DNA of 64,000 bases from Sebastes aleutianus (Eukaryota; Chordata; Actinopteri; Perciformes; Sebastidae): positions 84,865 through 148,864 of the forward strand of contig CAKAKS010000193.1 of the NCBI GenBank assembly GCA_916700875.1, in the 5' to 3' direction. This document shows positions 1 to 11,069 of this stretch, piece by piece. The notes under the pieces are model-generated. The model was given only the letters and a program-made list of their open reading frames with translations, was not told the origin of the DNA and ran no database searches. Position 1 is the stretch's first letter. Each line of letters opens with the position of its first letter. Both the position numbers and the translations under genes were made by a program.

Positions 1-230
1 TTTTTAAATGTTCCCAGTGTGTCAACATGTGCATTAACTACAGCGGTTGTAATTATCACTATAGTCACTGAGGTCTAAGAAGGACCTGGACGTGCAAAGA
101 GGACTTCAAGTCTGGCCTTCCTAAAGTGGAAGCCAACAGTTTGTCTGTCCCGTCCTTCACTGCCTGCTGCTGCAGAAGAAAGACTACCTCATCCTGTCTG
201 AGCGGCCTCTCTGTGGCCTGTGGTCCTTAT

Positions 231-279
<49 letters not shown>
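231..279. repeat. (GA)n microsatellite
   Basis: A nearly pure AG dinucleotide run directly precedes the GC-rich block that starts near 283. Confidence 0.95.
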
Positions 280-282
<3 letters not shown>

Positions 283-600
283 GTGATGGACTCTACAGCA
301 TCACACTCGGGGGAGGCCGCGCGGGCATCACCATCAAGCAGCCCCTGACAGCTCATACCACGCCTGAGCAGCTCTCTGACGAGCTGCGGCAGGGCGGAGG
401 AGGAGTAGTGGTGGTGGTGGTGGTGGAGGGGGTAGTGGGTTTGCTGCTGCAGAGGGGGAGCAGCAGGGGAGAGAAACGTGCACCCTCAGCAGAACTGATA
501 GTGCTGTAGAGAGGCACGTTAACCACCAGGGTTATTACTGTAGAGCAGGCCGCGGGACACTGCAGCTCTCCGAGACGCCCCACTGACTCTGCAGTTAGCT
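283..600. other. GC-rich open block, unrecognised
   Basis: This segment is much richer in GC than the surrounding AT-rich DNA. It is open in one plus-strand frame (from the GA run to about 509) and one minus-strand frame (353-583). Both translations contain low-complexity Val/Gly or Thr/Pro runs from a GTGGTG tract, and I recognise neither as a protein. It could be a CpG-rich regulatory segment within a cacna2d3 intron, an exon of an unknown nested gene, or an old insertion. Confidence 0.3.
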
Positions 601-2401
601 GAAGGCCCTGCTGCAGAGATCTGCCCTCCCATCACGGGCTGCTGGGCCTTACTGGGTACCCACACACCCAAAATCTGGAGACGGTGGGTCTCAATAAGCT
701 TTAACTGACTCTTTACTGCGGCAGTAACAGCTTCATAGAGTTGAAACTAATTTGTTCAGAAGCTGCACACTTCCCTGATGTTTTATCACATTGTTCAAGG
801 GGACGTGTTGTTTAAGATGTTACAGTAATATGCGATAAATAAAAACATGAGCAAAATACACTGTAGCCTACACTTTACTATATGGATCATATAGCGTATT
901 ATAATTTTGTAACAGTGTTTTTATGATTCTTAGAAATTACCATGATAACAGCAGACAATTAAAAAAAAAATCATGTGGATTATAGCATTTTAAAAACATA
1001 ATTCTCTCCCATTCAGTTTTATTTTCTCATATAAATACATTTTAAATACTCATATTTTTTCCTTTTTCCTAATGCTTCAAATGTTTTAAGGGCAATCACA
1101 AAAGCAGAAATGTTGTCCTTTAACTTAATGCGTGACAAGGTTTTGACAGAAAGATTAGTTTAAAGTTTAAAAGCATTCAAAGACCATTTAATACAAACTG
1201 TTTTAATTCTGTTTCTTTATCTAAAATGTAGATTTCACATTTCATATTTCTAAATGTCTTAAATGTTCCTTGTTTCTAGTTTTCTAGGCCCACATAAATG
1301 TTGTAAATTGAAAGCAAAAGCTCTGATAGAAAACACTGAGCCAAAGAAACATTACAGTAAATAAAAATTCTGAAGTAAGAGCCAGGTTTCTGCTGCTCCA
1401 TCAGACCTGATCTGCACACCCTTGAACCGCGGACGGTGCTCGGGTCAATACAAAACACCCAACTGTCCTGACACCAAGCATCTGAGATAAGAGCAGCCGG
1501 CTTATCTCACTGTGGTTCAGTGAAATGGTGCGTGAAAAATGTGCAGTGTCAGGGGAGGCGAGGCCGGCTAAATGATGCCACGAGGAGTAATATCATGACA
1601 TCATGTCATTATCGCAGGTGGATATTGAATTTTACTTATTATTTTTTATGGCCTTTAAGATGATAGGCCTGCTTGCTTGAATAAAAATATTCTAATAGCT
1701 TGAACTTATCAAAAGTGTACATTTTTTTCTATATAATTCATAAAAACATATACATACATATAATAGAGATAGATATTTTATATGGCAAATAATAAAAAGA
1801 AAGCCAATGCAACTATCATAAAATCATGTTCAATCAAGTTTACAGAAATATTATTTAAAAATTTCTGCAAAAATACTATAAAGAATTTAATTAATACTGT
1901 TTTTTATATATTTGTTATGTCCACATATATATTGTTTGATTTAAGCAAGTATGAAATATGGAGAAAATGGAAACCTTGTTTTTCTTACAGAAATAAAATA
2001 TAATTCAATACAAATATGTATTGTCTCATACATGCATAAATCCCTCAGTAAAGTGTGTTTTTGCAATCTGTTTTAGAGGATAAAATCATATTAGCTATAT
2101 AGTAAGTAAAATATGTTCAAGGGTAATGGTGAAAACAAATCATTTTTTTCTTTTATTATAAATATGAGTTGGTATTTTGTTGTGTTTAAAGGTAAATGTA
2201 TATCTGTGTTGTTGTGGCTGTGTGAACAGCAGAGAAAGGAACAAGGAGAACAAGGCGACTGAAATGTATTCCTATGATGTAAATGCTACTATTAACTGTA
2301 AAGTGCTGCCGTTATTTCAGTGTTTTGTTGCTCCAGTGGGTTTTCCAATCTAGAGCCATGAAAGTGAAACAAAAGAGTTTCATTTATCTTTGTCCACCGG
2401 A

Positions 2402-2402
2402 C

Positions 2403-2466
<64 letters not shown>

Positions 2467-2497
2467 GGAGAGAGAGAGAAAGAGAGAGGGAGAGAGA

Positions 2498-2539
<42 letters not shown>
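2402..2539. repeat. Long (GA)n microsatellite
   Basis: About 138 bp of AG dinucleotides with a few GGGG and AAAG interruptions. Several open frames cross it but only encode Arg-Glu or Leu-Ser repeats, so they are not genes. Confidence 0.95.
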
Positions 2540-2755
2540 ACTAACAGACGACAGAAATACTGCATTCCCTCTGCAGACACTGAGGAAGCTCAGTGCATCC
2601 TGGAAAATGCGCACTGAGAGTCGCTAAATAATGTCCTGAACAGAGTCTGAGCACATCCTGTGAAATATGATTAAAATTTCTTCTTCTATCTCCCATTTTT
2701 CTCTCTGCTTTAGCGACACAGACTTACTGCTTCCTGAGACTTTAATGGAAATAGT

Positions 2756-2890
2756 TTACCATGCATTACAACCTGCAGCAGCCTTATTCCATCCTGCATG
2801 CAACATCAGGACCCTCTCCACTACTGTATTACAGTTATTGGGTTGGTTACTGTATAGTGAACTGCAACAGCAGCACAGACTTCATAAACC
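2756..2890 (+). repeat. Interspersed repeat copy (first of three)
   Basis: The text starting CATGCATTACAACCTGCAGC and running to CTTCATAAACC recurs at 3690-3870 in the same orientation and at 3370-3545 in reverse. This copy lacks the second half seen in the other two. Confidence 0.8.
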
Positions 2891-3369
2891 ATGGTCAACT
2901 AGAAAATGCATTTCCTGCTGAAAATGCGTGGGAATGCTGACAGCTGAAATTAATTGCAAAGCATTGCTGGAAAATGCAGAAATGTGAAATGACTTGCCTA
3001 AAAATGTTAAAGCTCAAATGCATTGCACTGCACTGCTGAAAACCCTAGAAGATGAAATGTACAACTGGCAGAGTTGGAAGCTGAACTGCATTAGCTAAAG
3101 AAGCTATAAGAGCTGAAATACATTAAGCTAGAAAAGCTGGAAGCTAAACTGTAATACTGTCAAAAGTGGTAAATTTGAATTTTCCTGAATAGGCGGAAAG
3201 AAGAAATGCTTTGTATGTATATCAGACAGATGAACTGCATTGCTAAACACAAAGAGAGACAGAGAGAGAGAGTAGTATTTTCACTGAATGAACCTTTACA
3301 ATCTATAAGTTGTTACACAGAAAGTGGTATTTGGGTGGAAAGTAGCAGTAGGAGTTGTAGTAATAGTAG

Positions 3370-3870
3370 TAGTCCACATGACGTCATAACTCACACTGAC
3401 TGGTTTATAAAGTCTGTGCTGCTGCAGCGCCTCAAGTTCACTATACAGTATAACCAACCCAATAACTGTAATACAGTAGTGGAGAGTGTCCTGATGTTGC
3501 ATGCAGAGTGGAATAACGCTGCTGCAGGTTATAATGCATGCACTGTTAAGAATTGCCCAGTAAAATAACAGTAAAGAACTGGCAGCAGGGTTGCCGTTAT
3601 GTTACTGTAAAATTAACATCATTTTACTGTCGCTGAAATTTACAGCTTTGTACTGTTAATGAAAAATACAGTTTGAACTGTTTTACATGCATTGAACATG
3701 CATTACAACCTGCAGCAGCCTTATTCCATCCTGCATGCAACATCTGGACTCTCTCCACTACTGTATTACAGTTATAGGGTTGGTTATACTGTATAGTGAA
3801 CTTGAGGCGCTGCAGCACAGACTTTATAAACCAGTCAGTGTGAGTTATGACGACATGTGGCGCTGCAGCC
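3370..3870. repeat. Large inverted repeat, about 170-bp arms
   Basis: The left arm (about 3370-3545) and right arm (about 3690-3870) are near-identical in opposite orientation, with a spacer of about 145 bp. Shared words include ACTGTATTACAGTTAT, the palindrome-like TACTGTATAGTGAAC and GCATGCAACATC. The spacer is rich in TACTGTAAAA-type text common in fish repeats. It is best explained as a non-autonomous DNA element or two head-to-head copies. Confidence 0.8.
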
Positions 3871-4126
3871 TTCACTGTGTGCGCCATTGCTTATCAAAGA
3901 AGCATTATGTATCAAAGCGCTGACAGGACATCAGTGTGAAGGACGAAGCCGACGCAATTAAAAAGACTTTTAGGGCCTATTACCCTTCTCTCACCTTGCA
4001 GACGCTCCTCCTGCAGACCAGCTAAAATATGATTCATCCTGGTCTGACACAATGACACACCACATTTTTTAATAATAATTTTTTTTTTCTTTTCTTTTCT
4101 TTTCTTTTGTCCTGGATAAACCTCAC

Positions 4127-4186
4127 CTGCAGGTCGGGATTATCCTCATGCTGATGGTGCGCTTCTTCTGCTGCCTCCACCAGCCG
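4127..4186 (-). CDS. cacna2d3: cacna2d3 exon 4
   Basis: This 60-nt, phase-0 exon encodes RLVEAAEEAHHQHEDNPDLQ. It matches the alpha2/delta-3 segment RLVEAAEEAHLKHEF. The acceptor TTATAG and donor GTGAGG are on the minus strand. Human CACNA2D3 has LKHEFDAD where this copy has HQHEDNPD, so the end of the exon is divergent. Confidence 0.88.
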
Positions 4187-5897
4187 CTATAAGAGGACGG
4201 AAAATCACACAACCATTATAGCTAATATACACACAATTTTTATATATAGCACTTTTTTTTATATATATAGCACTTTTTTATATAAAGCACTTTTTTGATA
4301 AATATCACTTTTTTTATATTGACACTTTTTTATATATAGCACTTTTTTTATATATAGCACTTTTTTATATACAGCACTTTTTTTATATATAGCACTTTTT
4401 TATATATAGCACTTTTTTATATAAAGCACATTTATATATATATATATATATATATAGCACTTTTAAAGAACTGATTGCTTTTATACTGCCTTTACTCTGT
4501 TAATCATCCTGTCCATTTTTTATTCTGCTGCACCATCGCACTTTGTTCACTGTGTTAACGACATTTCGTTTTAACCGTGTACTTTTTATGTGGAAAATGA
4601 CAATAAAGTTGAACTTGATTTTACTTGACTTCATATAATATGTTTAAAAATATATGTAAACGACCAAATAAAACATGCATACATTAGGAAATATACACTA
4701 TTATTTAAGACTTCTACAAACTTCCCCAAAGGCTTCCTTCCAGTATTCATTACTAGAAGTTTTCTACACTCTCTGCAGTTTACACACCGGCAATATTTGC
4801 AATATCTGTTTATATCATGTTTATTTTTGATTATAGCTTATTTTGTATATTGTATATTGGTGGAATTAAAAAAAATGTATTCTTATTTTATTCTAACGTT
4901 TTTATCTATTATTTTGTTATTATACTGTTTGACTTGCACCAACAAAACCAAAGCAAATACCTATGTATACCTCTTACACCTGGCAACAAACACCATTCTG
5001 ATTCTGATTCTGATTCTGATTCTAATTCTGATTCTGATTCTGATTCTGATTCTGATTGTTGCTCTCTGTGTTTCTCAGACTTGCTGTTTGCACATTGCTC
5101 TGTCACTCTTATTATTTTCAAACCTCAACAAATGTCATTCCACTGAAGAGGAACATGATCGAGGACCATTGCCAGACTTTAAGATTAATCTTTGGATTGG
5201 ATGAAATCCATGTCCATATATTGTTTCAATATAGGATATGTTGCCAGATCTGTTAGTCTATATCCCTCCTTGCCAAATCCTTATAGTATTTTTTTTTTAA
5301 AGGGCAAAAATATGCATAAAATGTGGGGCACTATATACTGAGGAGTGCTGCTGTGAAATGATTGATGGAGGCAGGTTGGAGCAGGATTTCATGCCATATA
5401 GACCAAAGCAGCTATATACTGTATAGCTCCTGTAATATAACTGGATTGTGTAAAATGTGCTTGGCTCTGTGTTTCCACCTAAACGTTACAGTCACTCTGG
5501 AGCCAAGCAGGTAATTAACATCCGTCATCATGTGTCAAAATAAACTGCGATATAAACACAACTGCAGGCGGTGGAGAGCAAATCCAATTGACCTCATGGT
5601 GAGAGATCTCATGGCGTCAGCAGTTGGCAAATAAAAAAAAACATCATGAAATAAATAAATATATATTTTTTATTTATAATATAGAAACCTCTCCCTAGGC
5701 CTATATGCATAATTTCCCTTCTTATGAAATGTACCTGCAGACAGCCGACCTCCACAGCTTCATTGAGGTCAATGCATCATTTTTAAACTTCACTTTGGAG
5801 CAAAGTAATGACGTCATCAGTTTGGGATTTTATCACACCTTTGCTGATATAGGCTATTTTTTTTTTTACAAATCACATTATTAATGAAACAATCCTA

Positions 5898-5929
<32 letters not shown>

Positions 5930-8378
5930 GTACATTTTACTTATATAGCGCTTTTCTAAAAACTCAAAGACACTTTACACAGATAAAAAGATCATAAAAC
6001 AAGGACATCATAAAAAAGATATAAAACACACTATATTAATTACACATTAAATTCTAAAAAGGTGAGTTTTGATTTGATATATTTTGATATGTTGATGCAT
6101 CTCATGGAATTAAAATCTCCTTTATTAAATTCATGGTGTAATTTACAGGCTCTGAACTGTCGTGAATTGTCGCACACGTGGGAGATCAGGCAGGACGAGA
6201 TAAACCTTATCATTTCCCAGCAGTCCCTGCGAGGTGCAGCATTGAAATGGTTACAAGCTCCTCTGTGTGATGAGGTCACAGACAGGCTGCTGCTGCTGTG
6301 AGAGGTGACAACAGCTCAGACCTGATAATAAATTACATGCAACACCAGAAGGACCTTTTACAGATTTTGGTCTTTGAACGTTGCACAATAGTCTTTGTGT
6401 TTCTAAGGGACGAATCTGCTCAATTTAGGGACTGTGCGAAAATTATACCTATTGTGGTGAGGAGGGGGCTGTGTTTGACTTTAAAAAAAACAAAACAAGA
6501 CCCTCCTCATATTTATTCATATTTTCTTTGCACCCTTTGAGAAACATTGCACCCTCCTCCCATAACACCTCAAACAATATATACGTTGAAGGGCCCTGAA
6601 TATCGTCTTCTGTGATTGTAATGTTTAAATGTATGTATCCTTGTTTCTTGTCTTTGTCCTTTATGTGATGTTGCAAATGGAGCTGCTGGGATGCAAAACA
6701 AATTTCAGACCTGTCTGACAATAAAGTATTATCGTATAATCGTATCGTATCGTATAATCTTCTATTTACCCCATTGTTGCCTAAAAGACTATGTTTAGTA
6801 TGATAAGGAAAAATGACACATTTGTTTTGATTGGTCAAAAATCTTGATATTTGGTACGGGCATACTATCAAATATCTACAATTTTGAAATATTTAGATCA
6901 CACATGAAAAATCACACTTTTCTTAATAGTCAAAGTCAGGATATTTAAAAAATGAGGAAACATTATGTTTATTGAATGTTTTCCATATGTAATTTTTTTT
7001 AAACTTCACATATGTGTGCATATATCTTTGATATTCAACTTGTCATGAGTTCATAGATACCAAATACTTGATCGTGCTCCTTGTAGTTTCTGAGATACAG
7101 ACATTTTCATATTATATTTAGTCTTTGGGCACATGGGACTACTGTTTTTTTCCTAAAATATAGTGGAGTCTATTGCAAAACACCAAGTACAAATTACTTT
7201 TCAGCCAAACGGTTTGACCAATTTTGAAAATGTCTTCATATTTCTGCTTAGGCAAGCCCAGCAAACACTTCCACCAAAGGGAATTAAAAATTTCAGTTGC
7301 GGGCACAAATGGGTTAAACCTTGATATGTTAAAAAAAGCAATAATTTTCACATAGCCACATTATAATCACAAACTACAAGTACAGTTAGTAATTGCAGAA
7401 AAGGACAGCAAACTCAAGAAAATGCTGCAGTATATTTTTTTAAAAACATATTTAATATTGCACGTACCCTGGTGGCGTCTGCTTTTTTCCGGAACACTTC
7501 CTCCATCCTCGCCGCCAGGTTTTTGACGAGTTTCACACCATCGATTTCTTCCACTCTGACTGACTTTTCAGGTTCTTTATATTTCTGTAAATAACCAAAA
7601 ATAAAAGTGTGGCAATGACAGAGTGTAAAGACCGTAAATCTTATAACACTGGCTACAAAATTAAAGCAAACTACAAATTTATTGAGCTCACATGGTTGAT
7701 TAACCCATTATGAGCGTCTTAAGATAATCATCATGTGTTGTGCAACATTTTAGAGCACTATTGTTTCGCTGCGTCCCACTCCAGAGAGGTGGGGAATTGT
7801 TAAACAAGGCTTATAAGCCTTCACATGTTGGCTGACAAGCTGCATGCAGCCAGTCTCAGATGAACGGCTGATAAAACCCTCCCTGCAACACCCAATGATT
7901 GATAGTCTTTATCCCGTCTCAGTCATTGGCTGCACATGCTGCTTCTTTCTCTCTGATTGGCTGGAGATGGCCATGTTGGGTGGCCGGTGGGCGAGTGAGT
8001 GGGGGGTGTTGGGGTGCTGGGTCTGAAGGCTATGCATGGTAAGAGGGTAATTGAAATGGAGTCAAAGCACAGGAGAAAGATAATAACGTGTCAAGCTCGG
8101 GCGATTCTGGGTAATGAACTACACCTCACATAATGCTGATTCTGCTGGATGCACAGGACCTCCAGTGATACAGAACAAAGCTCGCCACAGCTCGGAGGAA
8201 TATAACATTACATAATCACACACCTGCCTGGCACACACACACACACACACGCATGCCAAATAAAAACAAAAACCTGATCCTCTCACGCTGTCCAGTCAGC
8301 TGCATCACACACACTTCCAATATCTAAAAATAAAACCACGTTTGGGCTCGAAGCACACAGTCAAACACATTACACACA

Positions 8379-8414
<36 letters not shown>

Positions 8415-10082
8415 AGTACATGAGGCGACAAATTACCTACTGAAAGGAAGAGTGTGGGCTCGCAGTGGAGCAGAACAGTTCATTTCACGCCTGTCCTCCT
8501 CGCCTCAGCACCCCGAGTCCCCCAGCCACCCGCCTCCCTCACACTCCTCCAGTCATCAAGAGGAGGTGAAGCCCCATCCATCAAAAGCACTGATCATGAT
8601 TATTGATTAGAGTAATGACCAACGCAGGAGTGAGGCCTGAAGAGCCCCAGTGTTTCCCCCTTTTTTTTTGCCGAAATCTTAGTGAAATCGGGTAATTCGC
8701 CATAAAAGCATCTAATGATCAGCCTTAATGACCAGCCCCTAACGACCCGTCACTTCCCTCACAGCTCACTGCTTTGTGCTGACTGGCTCGGCTCAGCTCT
8801 CTCCAGACATGCATCCATGAACGGCAGCAAAGTGCTTACATACACACAAAACAAAAGGGAACAAATCTGCTGGGCGAAAATGTTTTTGTTCAAAGATGAA
8901 ATGCATATTTGGTGACAAATGGATTCAGCCTCCACCGCACGTTTGTTAAATCTTATCTCATATGAAGGAGCTGTCACCTCAGTGCAAGGAGGGCTTAGGT
9001 TTGGACCCAGGAGCCGCTTCCTGTATGCAGTTTGAAAGCTCTCCCCATGTTTGCGTGCACTTCCTCTGGTTCCTCCGCTTTCCTCCCACGCTGCAAGACA
9101 TGCAGCGTTTTTAGGATTAATCCTGCCCTTGAACGAGGTGCCGGCTTCAGAGCTGGAGTTGGTCCCTGGACGCGGCGCTGTGATGGCAAACAGCTCCTAA
9201 AATAGTGAGGAGGGGTCAAATGAAAAGGATTAACAAGCATGACGAGGACTCGTGTCGTAACTTAACCTACAGGACTTGTTATAGACACAGAGATCCCAGG
9301 TGAAAATGCAAATAGAAACCACTGTCTACTGGGATGCGGTCCTGTAATACAACTCTGACAATTCAACTCAGTTGTCAGAGAAGCGTTGTTTCAATTCTAA
9401 GGCTGAAGTTTGTGGTGTTCTTGAATTGAAATGCATCATTAAAAAGGTGTCTCCAACATTTTTTGTTGTTCCCTACTCTATATATAAAATGTGATTTACA
9501 CAGTATTGAAAGCACTTTGCAATACAATTCAGTTCAATTCATCACTACGTCACAAACTGCAGCCTCACAACATACTGACGAACTGAGTCAACACACAAAC
9601 AGCTGAAATAGAAAAAACTAAAACAGGACATTTTAGTTGAGGCGTTTTTTATATTTACACAATGAGATTTTTGATAAATAATCATCAGTAATGTGGATAT
9701 AATGACTAAGTGGGTAAAGGCAAATAATAGAACAGCTAGAACAGTCTGGTAAGTTCAGAAAATGACATCACTTTACTGTAATGCAGCCTTTAAAACCAGG
9801 AAAAGACAACACTTATGCCATATTACAATATCCAAAAGACGATGTCTAGTCTCATATCACCATGTGGATGTATACTATCGATATATTGCCCAGCCCTAAA
9901 CCCAGCGAGCATTATGTTCAACCTGACGAGTAAAAAAGGAAATTTAACTGCTGATTATAGACCTGAGAGTCTGTAACCTTCTTAAAAGTTCAGTATAGTT
10001 TGTCCATAACCTAAAGTGCTTGTAACCTGTTTATGTTGGAAGTATGATAAATAGATACAGTAGATAGATAGATAGATAGATG

Positions 10083-10114
<32 letters not shown>

Positions 10115-10972
10115 TGCAGGTACGTTACTCTTACAAACTCACGTTATGTGGCCAAACTTTTGTCTTTATTTTAAATTCCAGTGCAGATCCCAGGCTGCAT
10201 TTTGGGCACGTATGAGATAATGCACACGATTTCCAGAACATTTACTTTTGATGTAATAATGCAGCCATAAAAACCAGGTGCGTTGAATATTTCACATGGT
10301 CACAGTATCAGTGTCACAGAGAGTGGATATACTTTCTTTTTTTTTTACTTTTTCTAAATGTAAGGCTTCTTAAATGTGATAATAACTTTTACATTTTTGT
10401 GGCTTGTGCATGTTTTTATCGTCCAGTCCGTCACTCCGTATTTTCTCTTTTCTCTTTTCTCTTGTTTTCTAAAGTGAAAACTTCCTTATTTATTAAGGGG
10501 AAGTTTGAGGCTGAAACCAGAGTTAATTAAGATTTAATGCCCCTTTTTAAAATGCCGTAAGACATGAATGTAAAGTATGTATAATGAGTAACCTTTCACA
10601 CATCTATATATAATTCTAACATGGGTAAAGGAGACATTAGAAGCTGATGAACAGTGACAACATTCAATGCACCTGACTCAACACAGAGTCCACCTTTGCC
10701 ATCCAGTGGTCAGAAAGTGAAATCTGCTGCACTGGGTCATCGCTCATTCTCTGCTGATTTCACTCATCATATCAACAACCCCCCCAAACACACACAAACA
10801 CACACACACACACACATACGCACACTATCGAACCCAACCACACATACGCTCATTCAATTTGTCTCCTTGTCGCATTCACATCCAGAGGTTGAAACTCTTG
10901 ACTCCAGAGAGTTAACTGGAGAGATGAGATGAGAGAGGAATCAGAGCCGTGGTTAATGGGCCGTATCAAGTA

Positions 10973-11069
<97 letters not shown>

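Larger units (their letters stand above)
1..4126. other. cacna2d3 intron 4 (part), low-complexity and repeat-rich
   Basis: This stretch lies downstream of cacna2d3 exon 4, so it is probably part of intron 4. I looked for the next alpha2/delta exon (the family segment containing VLINERD) on the minus strand and did not see it. It is likely beyond the left edge. The interval holds two GA microsatellites, a GC-rich block near 283-600, AT-rich DNA from about 780 to 2230 with nothing recognisable, and a cluster of inverted repeat copies at 2756-3870. Confidence 0.6.

Noticed and set aside
2283..2627. Open frames of over 100 codons across the GA repeat
   Set aside because: They encode only Arg-Glu or Leu-Ser dipeptide repeats from a microsatellite.
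3985..4027. A possible minus-strand microexon between TTTTAG/TCTGCAG and GTGAGA
   Set aside because: The encoded residues do not resemble the alpha2/delta segment expected after exon 4.
4994..5057. Regular short repeats suggestive of a CRISPR-like array
   Set aside because: They are continuous hexamers without spacers in a eukaryotic intron.
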